64,000 bases of DNA, taken from positions 124,001-188,000 of the forward strand of contig JAANBB010000022.1 of the NCBI GenBank assembly GCA_014621425.1, given 5' to 3'. How positions within the stretch are numbered: position 1 is the first letter of the stretch; every line of letters starts with the position of its first letter. Both the position numbers and the translations under genes were made by a program. The notes under the pieces are model-generated. The model was not told where the DNA came from, searched no databases, and saw only the letters and a list, made by a program, of their open reading frames with translations. Origin of the DNA: Cylindrodendrum hubeiense. Lineage: Eukaryota; Ascomycota; Sordariomycetes; Hypocreales; Nectriaceae. Below are positions 1-13,138 of this stretch, piece by piece.

Positions 1-1089
1 CGAAAAGGTTGTGTTTGCGTGATTCATAGCTCTCTCGGCTCAGTATTTTAGGAGTTGCAGGCTGCAAGGGTTCTATTTTGCGGCTGGCAATCTGGTTAGC
101 AGTAAAAATTTCTCAAATATTAATATCTCCCAGACAAGCAACCTGGACAACCGCTTTTTTATGGGCTCAATGGGCTCCATGATTGCTGCTTTTGAATCGA
201 TTCCATTCCACTAATTTACTAGTAGCATTGTGATTAAGTCAATCAGTGCTACCGCAAAACTTCGCGGATGTGCAAGTGAGACAACGAAAGGGAAGGCTGT
301 AGCCAGCGGCTAAAGGTAAGAATTTCCTGGCGAGTATTTTGTTAAGGGGATAACGTATAGGGAGTTCAATGAGTTAAGGGGGGTGAGCAGATACATGATT
401 TATTATAGCATGAAAAAAGTCTATGAGTGTTTTCACAACAACGCCCCTTAATTGAGTAGCTCATTTCTAGCCTTGTTGGTCTACACGACACCTCCCTAGT
501 TCTGAAGCTATCGGGGATCACTTTCCCTGCCGATCTCGACAATTTCTCCATTTTACGACGGAATAATTATCAATCCTCTACGGAAATCGGCAATGATGGT
601 CTCGTATCCTTTGTGGATTGTCGTTTCATCGCGCGCGCACACCCGTTAATAAAGTCCAGACGCGCTAAAGAATTCCCAGGGCTCCGGACACTCGGCCCAT
701 TAACATGCGACGCTGCAGCCATCACCCCTGTTTCGGCAGAACCTGCGTCGCCCCAGATACGATTTACTTGTGACTATTCTCCCTTGACTTTCAGTTATAC
801 TTTGAAACAGTTTGCAATGATTCGACTTTTGGTTCTGCTAGTGCCCGTCAAGCCCGGCACTCGAGCGTCGGTGATCCACCGTATCAGAAGAATGGCGATA
901 ATGCGACACATCTCACGATAATTAAGGGAAGCTTTGTGGAACCTGGCTTAGCGATTACTCCACCAATGATACCAGAACAATGGTCCGGGATCGATAAGTT
1001 ATAACTAGAACAATTATGCTGTATCTTCTCGTTCATGCTCTTGAAGTTCAGCAAGTTCTACTTCTCAAGCATCAATACTCACAATCACA
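1..1089. other. Intergenic region upstream of first gene
   Basis: No coding region can be supported here. The short open frames lack family signatures and codon bias. The last hundred bases before position 1090 are pyrimidine-rich and would serve as the promoter and leader of the downstream secreted-protein gene. Confidence 0.5.
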
Positions 1090-1943
1090 ATGCCTTCCTC
1101 CGCCCAGATCCTTTCGGCGCTGGCCGCTATGGCCGTTAACTCGGTCAATGCTGCCATGGGGCCTGCTTTCAGCACCGGTCCCGTCGCCACTGACTCCTTC
1201 ATTCGCGAGTCGACTTCCACCCTCGTCCTCCCCAACGTTCCCAGCGGTGGCTCTACCGATGCTGTCACTTCCCTCTGGGTTGGCATGGGTACTTCCAACG
1301 GTGACCTGATTCAGTCAATTGCCGACAACTGGCAGTCTAGCAGCTGGGAGATCTACGCCTATACTCTCCTGAAGACTGGAGGTAATTTTCATTCCTTTCC
1401 ATTATATTTCAATCAAGGCTTGTGATGTTAACTTAATGTCATTTAGACAACTCTCAAATGCCAGTTCAGGGCCCCTCTGGCTCTGCCGGCGAAAGCGACA
1501 AGATTACCATGCACTGTACGTACCGGCGCTCTTTCTGGCTGGCCTAGCAAGTAACCAAAGCTTATTGGAATAATTTGCAGACAAGTTCGACGACTCGACT
1601 GGTAACTACACTCAGACCGTCTCCGTTAACGGCAAGACTGTTTCCACTCTTTCTACCAGCGACGGCCATGCTCAGGGCTGGGGATCTGCTGTTGAGTGCG
1701 CTGAGGAGAACTGCGGTACCGTTGGCGCTCACTGTATGTTTATTCCCAAGTATTGAGTGTGAGAATTAGAACTGACAGCAATCAGCCTGGATCGACACCA
1801 AGATCATCTTGGATGTCGCCGACCCCAACTACATCAACACAATGGGCAAGGCCGAAGGTGTCACCGGCGATATGTCTACCAGCGATGGTGGAAAGACCTG
1901 GACTGTCACGACTATCAGCATCCCCAAGTGGAGCTTCTCTTAA
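1090..1943 (+). CDS. Secreted eqolisin-like (peptidase G1 fold) protein
   Basis: The model has four exons (1090-1381, 1447-1515, 1581-1733, 1786-1943), all GT-AG, which close in frame to a 223-residue protein. Residues 1-21 are a hydrophobic signal peptide ending in NSVNA, so the product is probably exported. The mature part contains a WVGMG motif followed by a Gln (DLIQS) and a later Glu-rich patch (SAVECAEE). This resembles the glutamic-peptidase (eqolisin) jelly roll, where WVGIDG precedes the catalytic Gln and a Glu lies on a later strand. The identity is inferred from this pattern only. The protein could instead be a non-catalytic concanavalin-like relative. Two cysteines (ECAEENC) may form a disulfide. 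It is convergent with the catalase-peroxidase gene. Confidence 0.75.
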
Positions 1944-2729
1944 TCGAAGGCAGGTTTGCCCCAAGCTTCTCTCAAAGGCAGGGAGGTTTGCACCAGTATT
2001 AAACATTTGCCTTGAAATTAGATGAGGCTACTTACTATTCTTTGTTACATTTGAGCGGCGATTATCAATACATAACCACGTTGACAAACACTTCACATTG
2101 TTGGGTTGACTGACCCTTGTATACTATCTGCACTAAACACTTAAGAGGCTTAGAAACCTCAGTCGCCTTCATTAGACTTTTATGCATAAATATAGCATAG
2201 TTTGCTAATCAGATGTAATGACTTTGAGTACACCTGAGGAAGAAGAATCTGTTCCGTAGCCGGTCCGTAACTGTTCCGTCTACGGAACTGGCCTGGTCGG
2301 ACCCACGGAATAGGTCCGAATCTATTCCGCCCGGCAAGCGCGTTAGGTAGGTTTGTACATGAGTGGGACAGTCTAGCCCGTTTCTAAAGGAGAGACTTTC
2401 TCAGCCAAGGAGAATAGAAAATTAAATCAGAGCATAACCTCCCCAATTGAAAGACAACTTTCAACAAGTTTGTTAAATTTACCGACTGTCATTTGCATAA
2501 AAAGGAGATACCCATTTACTGCAAGATTAGAAAGACTTGTATTTACATCACTTGTTAATGCTAGAGCTCTATGCAATATTCTCAGACAGGTCGCACCGTG
2601 GCGGGAGTGATGGATGCACAATAATCAGGAATATATGGATGTCATTCGCAAACGTAAATAAGCTTGGTTGCTATATATGAAGAATCTATGTGGATCAAGT
2701 ATGTTACAGTAAAATATAAGCTCATTGCT
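1944..2729. other. Convergent intergenic region
   Basis: This region holds the 3' ends of two convergent genes and no supportable coding region. It contains a cluster of short inverted repeats at 2273-2329, listed separately. Confidence 0.5.
2273..2329. repeat. Clustered short inverted repeats
   Basis: There are two perfect small palindromes. 2273-2279 (gttccgt) pairs with 2282-2288 (acggaac) across a 2-nt gap. 2306-2313 (cggaatag) pairs with 2322-2329 (ctattccg) across an 8-nt loop. The motif tccgt/acgga recurs several more times between 2250 and 2330. The region could be a degenerate transposon end or a hairpin in the 3' UTR. I see no target-site duplication. Confidence 0.6.
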
Positions 2730-5272
<2,543 letters not shown>

Positions 5273-5870
5273 TCAAGAGATCTGACAGGTAATGAAGAAG
5301 GCCGAAGATCCTCGAAGCGCTGTACCGTGTTTGTTCCGAGAACCTGGAATCCAGACTTCTTATGGGCTTTTTCACTTGGGCCCTGCCTCGTGCAGTATCC
5401 TACTCCCTTGGCCCGCCGGGCCTCTCCCTGCCCAATGGGTATTCAAGGTTAGATGAGATGTCGCATCAGCACTGCCGAGGGCGTCGCGTCTATACTTCCG
5501 CCAAGACAGGTCGACCGGGATGTCCCCTCGGCACAGGGGATCGGTGTTAACAAACTGACCCGTCACGACTGGCTGAATTATGGGGTGCCCGATACGAGAC
5601 ATGCCCAGCACGGACAAAAGCCCTCATTCTGAAAGGATTGGCAATTTGTCAGCGCTGGCGGGTTTCTTTTTCTTGGCGGCGCGTGTGGTGATGGCCAATT
5701 GTCGTCCCGGCATTACTCAAATCTCCGCCGTGTGCTATCCCCCGGATTCACAGTGACAAGGACGACCAGGCATGTGCCGCACGTCATGGGTTTCGACCCA
5801 CTCGCTGCGTGAAACAGGGAAGTGGGCGGAAGCTGGACCAGGGTGGCCGTCCTAATATCATCCAATTTAT

Positions 5871-5903
5871 GCATCCAAGCCGCGTCCAAGCCGCATCCAA
5901 GCC
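5871..5903. repeat. 11-bp tandem repeat, three copies
   Basis: Three consecutive units of gcatccaagcc start at 5871, 5882 and 5893. The middle unit differs by one base. Confidence 0.8.
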
Positions 5904-6824
5904 GCATGCACAGAAAAAGGAGGGAGTGAGACCGGGTCAGTCCAACGTCAGAATGCAGGCGGCATGCGTTGTCACATTGGCGGTGATAAATATAGAGTCA
6001 CATTGTTGGTTAAAAAAATGAAATTGAACAGCAGTCCCGAGCACACAGTCAGATAACAACAAGCCGCTTACGCCCTCCGTATCATCCTTCCTTCCCGCTC
6101 TTTGTGCGGCGCAGGCCAGCACAGGCCAACACGTCCAGCACAACAGTGATAACAATGATGTCAACTCTGATCAATGGCTGGCGCTAGGGCCGAAGCGGCC
6201 GGACATTAATCTCAACGGCACTCGCTAATCCCAATGTGGGAACTGGATGCGCATAAGCGTCGGCAGTGCGTGCAAGGAAAGGCCATGGACTTTGCCATGG
6301 ATTCGGCCATGGATTCGATACAGTGACTCTCTATGCGGGAAACTCAATTAAGATAAGGCCCCGGTTAAGCTGGCAGGGATCCAGACCAACGGGTCAGACA
6401 ACCCTGATGCCTTTCAGAAGGCCCCAGCACATACCAAAGAGCCCAATCACATGCGGCGCGTTGCATAAGTTCCTGATCAACGTTCAATTAAGTTTCCCGG
6501 GCTTCCCGGCTGGGACTACGCGGGGCCCTAGAAGAGTGTCGAAGGTTCATCAAGTCGGGCAATCATTGGAGGCTAATTCGACATGAAACGTCGCTTGTAA
6601 ACATGATCCCATTGCATTACCTGTACACAGCATAGTGCAGTAGAGCGCAGCAGGCCTCGGAAACTTTAAAGCTTAATTGATTCGCCTCGCCACGAACTAG
6701 TTCTTGACAGATGCCATTTCCCACGTGGCTCTTGGTCAGCAAGACACATTATTCGTATCCCACCGGCCATATCCCACCGGTTCGTACTCTGGGGAGAATA
6801 AGCCAGTATACCTCGGCCTGGTAA

Positions 6825-6864
6825 CGTCCCGCGGGGCCCGTTGCCGTCCCGCGGGGTCCGTTGG
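6825..6864. repeat. 20-bp tandem duplication
   Basis: Two adjacent copies of cgtcccgcggggcccgttgc (6825-6844 and 6845-6864) differ at two positions. The unit contains the palindrome CCCGCGGG. Confidence 0.8.
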
Positions 6865-6950
6865 ATCTGCCGCTGCCCGCCTGGCCTCATCTCATCATGC
6901 AGCAGCAGCGCATCGTCGTCCGAACCACCATCAAACCACCACTACTTAAG

Positions 6951-7093
6951 CCGGGGCTCACGGCTCTTAGACTTTGAGACTGCCATTTCGGGCGACTTAT
7001 CACTCTCTTATGCCTTGATGCCGGGTTCACGGCTCTTAGACTTCAAGACTATCATTTCGGGCGACTTATCACCCCCTCTCCGATGCCTTAATG
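6951..7093. repeat. 70-bp direct tandem duplication
   Basis: Two adjacent, diverged copies lie at 6951-7020 (70 nt) and 7021-7093 (73 nt). They share ccggg, cacggctcttagactt, catttcgggcgacttatcac and atgcctt blocks. A third copy appears to start at 7094 (ccgggct) but is lost at once. The unit is not coding. Confidence 0.8.
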
Positions 7094-8248
7094 CCGGGCT
7101 TGTAAACATGTCCTATGCTATTCGTCAATGCCTGGAATGTGTGCCATCGGAATTATAAGCAGGTTGTCGATATTCCACTGCCTAGCGTTAACACACGTGC
7201 TTAGAAATATCTGGCCTCGGCTTGGTCGGCTCTGTTCTCGAAACCTCATACATGAGCGGGAAGATTTATAAGAGCAGCTCACCCAACCCATTCTTCTTAA
7301 ATGCATAACTGAACCCCGTCACTAGCCTCCTTCCGTTTGCAGTCGACGCTCAGCCAGCCATCTGCATGTCAATTCATCGGCGCAGGTACGCGAATACTAC
7401 CGCCAAGCCATTGATCCGCGCATTCAATGCAGTCCCAGTCACCGCCTAGTGTGTCGCCAATGGCACCCTGACATGGGCTACCCGCGCCGAGACCAGGGTT
7501 TCCACTCCTTTCGAGGGCACGGTGCCACTGCCCAAAGGGCCCAAACGGATCACCGCAAAACCTCAAAACAATTTGCCCCTGCGTAACACCCGGATTTGTG
7601 GGCCAGATGTAGAATGTGTGATTGACTTGCAGAGGCGGCCGCCCTCGATATTCAGAGCGCAGGGGCAGTGAGGAAGACAAATTTGGATCTCTTGTGTTGC
7701 AATGCAGACAGCCACCGAGGGAAATATATATCTCTTTCCTCATTGGTACGGCGGCTACAATTTACTTGCCATATTTGGAATATCTTGGTGGGCGAGATAA
7801 CGATCTCCTGCGGGGGAACGTCAGGGTCATCTCTGCCTGACGTAAACATTCAAGGCAACTCTGCTGGGATATTTCAATTAAGGTGCGATCAAGACGCCCA
7901 GAGGTTTCAACCTTGGCCCTGTCTTCCGGCGGAGCCCGGTTTGGGCCCGACTCTCCGTGCTACAATTAGCCGAGAGAGCCACCCACCCTAGACACCTATA
8001 GTCAGCCTGTATGTACTCAGCCTGAGTGCATTTTAGACTTAAGACGTCATCTGAAAGTATTATGTCGATGGCTGGATGATAATAAGTGCCATAGGGGCAG
8101 AAATTCTCATCATTAATGCAAGCTCTAGTATTCAATTAATATCTTGATCTAAAATCAATTTTCCTCCCATATTTTGAAACCTTATCTGTCCACAGCAAAG
8201 GTACTATCCACGTTATGCAACTCATCTATATTCTCATTTATACCCATT

Positions 8249-11002
8249 CTAAACACCATAACTCCCCTCATCCTGGGGAGACGCAAAGTTGGTTTGCCTG
8301 ATGAATTTCCTAACCTGGTCGCTGTCATTGAACCACTCCTCTAATTGGGCTGGGTTACTCGTCCATATCGGATTAACTCCATGTTGGTCCTCCATGCAGA
8401 TATCCATACCCTCACTACCCATAGCATACCCAGGCGCCCATTCATAGCCTTTAAATGCACCAGGTGTCTCCTGTTGTTCGCTGCTGAGGCCCATATCCGT
8501 AAAGCCAAGCGCGTTCAGACATGTATTTAGCTGGGCTCCAGCCTTCGTTCGGTGCGTTAGCGGGGTCGATTTACGGAACTGGACATATCGAACGGCCACA
8601 CTGTAAAGCGCCCGGAATAGGCGATACATGTTGGCTGGGGCGTCTGAGACTGGCGGAGCGGAGTCGATGGATTTGATAAAATCCTGGAGGCGGGTGAGGT
8701 CCATCTCATCCTCGGTCTTGATGACATGACAGAATACCACAATAAAGGGAATAAAGGGTGCAAAAAGCAATGTCCTACAAGAGTTAGAATATAATGAATC
8801 ACCAAAGGAGTTTGTTCATCGCTAGAATCAAAAAGAAGGCGACCAAGATCTGTTACTTACCACTGTACATATGAACAATAGTACTTCGGGTGGTTTTGTT
8901 CGAGAAACCTCATACAATCTTGATGCCGCTCGAGTGTTGCCCTTGCAGCTTCGATACACTCTGGTATAAAACCTGTGTGGGGTTCCAAGGGGGAAATGCT
9001 CGTACGATATACAAGTGTGAGGAGCGCGAGGTTGAGAATGTCATTTGTGATAAATATGAATTTCGACATTGGTTTCCCTATCTTATCAATCATTTCATTC
9101 ACCAATTTTTTCTGAATATTTAAAGTCAGTTTATCCACGCGTAAATGAAGGTTTAGTGGGAACGGGCCAATGGTACGGGACTCACGCTCATTCCATGTTG
9201 CCTTCTCCCAATCTCGCACAAGTCATTTGCGATGGCCTGGATTCGAGACTCCCGTATATGACTTGGTTGGCCAACAGAATCGGAACTGTATAAGAGCTCG
9301 TAGATCCTCCCTTGGCATCTAGCAGTCATGATCCATAATGAAATATTAGGTGATAGGGGGTTGGGGTAAAAGTCTTCCATCTCGGGAATGGTTACTGTCA
9401 TATCCAAATCTGAGATGGTTGAAGCTCGGCTTAAGCGGAGAGAAAGGCTCTTTTCAACCATATACACATTCCAGAAGAGAAACTGTTTACGCTGGATTGT
9501 TTTGATATCGTCGTTCTTCATAGATGAAAGTTGATGATAGCCAAGCGTCTGACACAGCTCAGATGCCTTGGTTATCAGAGTCCAGCAGAGCGAGGTTTGG
9601 GCATTTTCTATGGCATGATAGGCCTGGGAAATGAATCAGTTCTCGTCGCCTCTAACCAAGATTTGGGGTTTCGTACGCCTAGAAGAAGAGCACCAATCAT
9701 ACGTGAAGTAGCAGGCAAATGCAATGGCAAGCTTGTTAGGGCCATGTCCAGGTTAGAACGGCACATATGGACATATTTGAGAATTTCATCCTCTTTGCCA
9801 GGTATGCGAGTCATGTATTCCAGGTACAGGTTCATAAGAGCAGCGTTGGCAGTAATAAAGTCGGCTTGGGAATAATTTTCGGAAAAATAAACGTGGAGGC
9901 AAAGCTCCGAGAAGTCTTCTAAAGGGGAGAACTCGTGGACCATGATAACCATCTCGGTGGGTACGGCTAGGAACCCGCAGGAATCTGTCAGCTTAATACG
10001 GCTACGAGAGAGAGAGAGTTGGAAAGAAGGCAGGATTGAAATGTTTGAGTGGGCGGAATCACCTTGAGCAGCGCGTATGAGAGAAACGCTCATTTGGATG
10101 GGTGGCAAGACATTGCCTCGGAACGAGGGATATGGAGTTGGCAGGGCAACGGGATACGTCATGTCAGATGCGCCATTGTATTGCTTCAGAGAATTAACAA
10201 CATGGCTGAGAGAGGCTAGAGTCTGCCGCATCTCGGGGCTCAAGGGGTGCTGTGTGTAGTTGGTGCGAACGACGTTCTGGAGGAATTCGTTGGCGAAGTC
10301 GGAGTGGGCGGCCAGAGAGGACTCTCCATAGACGATGGAGCTGTCTGAGGCTACGTTTATTGCATGGCCCAGGTGTGCTGTCGAAGATGCTGATATCGAG
10401 GGTTGAGGTGATTTTCCCGGGCTCTCATCGACGTTGGTTGATTGAGCACCCGAGGCCGGTAAGATCGCATTCAGTTCCTGAAGAAGTTGCGTGACTCCTT
10501 CAAGTCGAACATCAATAGCATCGATCTTCCTCTCACTACGGAGAAGCCAGGCAGTCTGGAGTCAGCTCTCATCTTCTTCTTCCTACTTTTCTCTTTCCTT
10601 TTGACACGGGCTAGGAATAAGAGGACTCACTACTGGGCGGATAGTAAGATTCGGCTTCGCTTCTCCTTAGGCCCGTTCCTGGTGTGGATGCACGAGATTT
10701 TGGCCGTGTGACAATAGGAACACGGCGAGTTTCTGTCGCAGCGGATCTACAATGTCTCTATGAGCTCTTGCTAGGGCGCCCAAACAGGTAGGCATCGTAC
10801 TTTGCGGGAGCGGCAAGCGTCACACTGCAGGCATGTAAGCGAGGGAGATGAGATTCTGGGGGCGAAACCCGGCACTGACAGCTCGTCGGATGGTTGAAGC
10901 TGGTGGCATGTTTACTGGCGTGTCTGAGCCCTTATCTCGAAGTTGACGCTCGGCATGAATCTCAGCCTGTGCGTCGTCGGCCATGCGGCGGCAGACAGCC
11001 AT
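8249..11002 (-). CDS. Zn2Cys6 transcription factor with fungal-specific MHR domain
   Basis: This is a nuclear DNA-binding regulator with unknown targets. The model has seven exons (11002-10916, 10824-10801, 10746-10631, 10535-9677, 9623-9186, 9111-8861, 8774-8249) and closes exactly to 766 aa. The zinc cluster is split by a 54-nt intron. CDACRSRK lies on a 24-nt microexon and IRCDRNSPC plus SYCHTAKISC on the next exon, giving C-x2-C-x6-C-x5-C-x2-C-x6-C. After another intron comes a predicted helical linker (ERKIDAIDVRLEGV), likely the dimerisation coiled coil. The middle homology region follows, with helical segments around SEDFSELC-like, ALLLG and YHAIENAQ motifs. The C-terminal half is the usual helical activation or inhibitory region. 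The first exon and the ATG at 11002 are the weakest part. The rest is secure. Confidence 0.82.
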
Positions 11003-11569
11003 TCGGGGATGTATATGTGCGGCAGAGGTTGCGGCGGCTGAAGGGCGGGAAAAGTTTAAAAGCTGGAAAGAGGCCGGATAATTAAGAAATAGTTACATCG
11101 CAGTCTAAAAATAACCTTCTCCCTATTTATTATGCCCAGACTTCATTACGCCAAGGCGTCTATTTGGCGCGATTCGAGGCGGGACGCGCGGAATCCGCAA
11201 ACTGGTTTTAATTAGACAGTTGGTGTGAAGAGTGGAACGCCATGGCTGCGATCGAGTCAGTGCGCACATGGTCTGGTGTGGCAATTGAAGAGGCGATGCA
11301 GCGTGTTTACCAGATGTCTGATATTGCCAAGAAGCTGCCTCTCGCATTGACGATATGATAGCGTTTCTATTCGACTGGTTCGTCTATTCGACTGGTTCGT
11401 CTAACCCTGCGCCACGATCAGCCAAACCTTGCGATCCCTTCAGCCCCGGATTTCTCGGATAAGCCTCCTTTAGCGTACCCAAAACGTCATATGAGCCCAC
11501 ATGGTTGGTGATCAAGTGTCTCTATTTTTATATTGTACCTGGTCTAGCGCGTCCACTTCGTACAGGCGA
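11003..11569. other. Intergenic region between two minus-strand genes
   Basis: This is the likely promoter of the Zn2Cys6 gene plus the 3' flank of the GNAT gene. No gene is supported. It contains a perfect 17-bp tandem pair at 11369-11402. Confidence 0.5.
11369..11402. repeat. Perfect 17-bp tandem pair
   Basis: attcgactggttcgtct occurs twice without a gap, at 11369-11385 and 11386-11402. Confidence 0.9.
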
Positions 11570-12169
11570 TTAAACGAGGCTCTTCTCAAAGATTCTGTAC
11601 TCAGTAGGTCCGGCGAGCACCTTGGCCAATTCTGGGTACTCCGCGTCGAAATCTCCAACCTTGACGAATGTATAACCCAGTCTGAGATACCAGGCCGCCA
11701 TCCTCTCCTTGCCCGCGTGTCGGACGGTTGTGGGCACGAGCAGCTCAAGCTGCATAATGGTGCATCCGCGTCTGCGGCATTCGTCTTCGGCAAACAGAAT
11801 CATCTGGCGACCGAGGCCAGAGCCTCTGTGCTTGGCATCGAGCGCCAGCATGCCGAACTCGCCACGATCAGCTGTCAGAAGCTTGATGGAGATGCAGCCG
11901 ACGGGCTCGCCGGTTTTGTTGAGGTAAGCAACCGCGAGTTGGCCGTTGCGGATGGCTTGGGCAACCTCTGCAGAGGAGGTGCGTGGAAGGTAGGGCTGAA
12001 ATATATCCTCCTCAGCGTCCTTGTAAACAGTATTGATGATGTCAGCGAGAGGAGAGGTGAATGAAACGTCATCTGCGACGGTGAGTGGCGGGATCTGAAC
12101 GGTGATGGGACTGTCTTGTGTGTCGCTGTCGATCACGTTCTCGGACTTGTTGGACGCGCTGTCTATCAT
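11570..12169 (-). CDS. GNAT family N-acetyltransferase
   Basis: The single open frame gives 199 aa from the ATG at 12169; the frame extends upstream without a further ATG. The acetyl-CoA binding motif A is visible as MLALDAKHRGSGLGRQMI, with the R/Q-x-x-G-x-G/A loop. It is preceded by the beta strand GCISIKLL and followed by the helix FAEDECRRRG. The C-terminal AWYLRLGYTFV is the typical strand-helix end of the fold. Such proteins transfer an acetyl group from acetyl-CoA to an amine, but the substrate cannot be read from the sequence. It lies downstream of no obvious partner. Confidence 0.85.
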   Translation of the reverse strand: MIDSASNKSENVIDSDTQDSPITVQIPPLTVADDVSFTSPLADIINTVYKDAEEDIFQPYLPRTSSAEVAQAIRNGQLAVAYLNKTGEPVGCISIKLLTADRGEFGMLALDAKHRGSGLGRQMILFAEDECRRRGCTIMQLELLVPTTVRHAGKERMAAWYLRLGYTFVKVGDFDAEYPELAKVLAGPTEYRIFEKSLV

Positions 12170-13138
12170 CTTGAAATTTATATCAACGTCAATGGTCTTA
12201 AAATCGAGCTGCTGCTTTGGCAAGGTCAAGAAAGGGCAGAATGAAGCTGAGGGAATTTTCTGAGCTTGTCAGATTTAAATGGTCCAAAAAGGAAGAGTCA
12301 TTCAAGATGTCTGAGTGTGGGTGGGTAGTCTTGCTACAGGAATTATCAAGTTTGTCTTATGACTTGTTTCATGCTTTGAAGAATGTAAGCACCTCTAAAA
12401 GAAAGAGGGATCTAGCGGGGGACAGTCCGTATCGTACAGTGGAAACCGAGACAAAAGTCCGCATTTTAGTCTAGAAAATAGTTCAACTGTTTATTTGTGG
12501 ATTATGTGGCTGTGTTATACTGTTGGTGTGGCTGGGAAGCGAGGGGACTGTCAGCAAAGATGAACATCTGGCTGCTCTTGTAGACTTGATCATCAAAAAA
12601 GTCCGCAACACGGTGAGACCTGACGGCTTCAATTATCCAATGTGACAGGTGTCCAAAAATTACTCTTGGCGTAATACGCCATCGTAATGGGAAACGTATG
12701 CCTCAGGCATGAATATCGGCCAGGATAAAGATTTTGCCGTAATTCCAAACAACGTTGCTGAGAGGTCCCAACCTGATTCTTTGTTAGTCAGGACAGAGGA
12801 TCTAGATTAGGGTTCCCCTCTACTCCTGGGCTGATTCATACTGCACTCTAGAAATCCTGTGCTGCGTATTAGTTCTTCTCATACTCTTCCCATGGCCGTG
12901 TTCTAGTTCTAGTGATTTGTAGAAAGCCCTTGTAAGTTGCAGGGGCCGCTATTGGTTGTACAATTTCAGCCCCATGAGGCAGCCAGCAGCCTGGTCTTTT
13001 CCCCCTCCCAAGCAGCCTTCCCGTTCTTTCGTCAGCTTCCAATGCTACTCCAGACAGTAAACAGACCAGTCACCTACCCTCCTCAACACTCGACAGGCGA
13101 ACGATATCCTGAAACACTGAAAATTGAGACACTACGTG
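12170..13138. other. Divergent intergenic region
   Basis: This is the shared upstream DNA of the GNAT gene (minus) and the NLR-like gene (plus). No coding region is supported. Confidence 0.5.

Noticed and set aside
11501..12064. 187-codon plus-strand open frame
   Set aside because: Antisense to the GNAT acetyltransferase, which has a clear acetyl-CoA motif.
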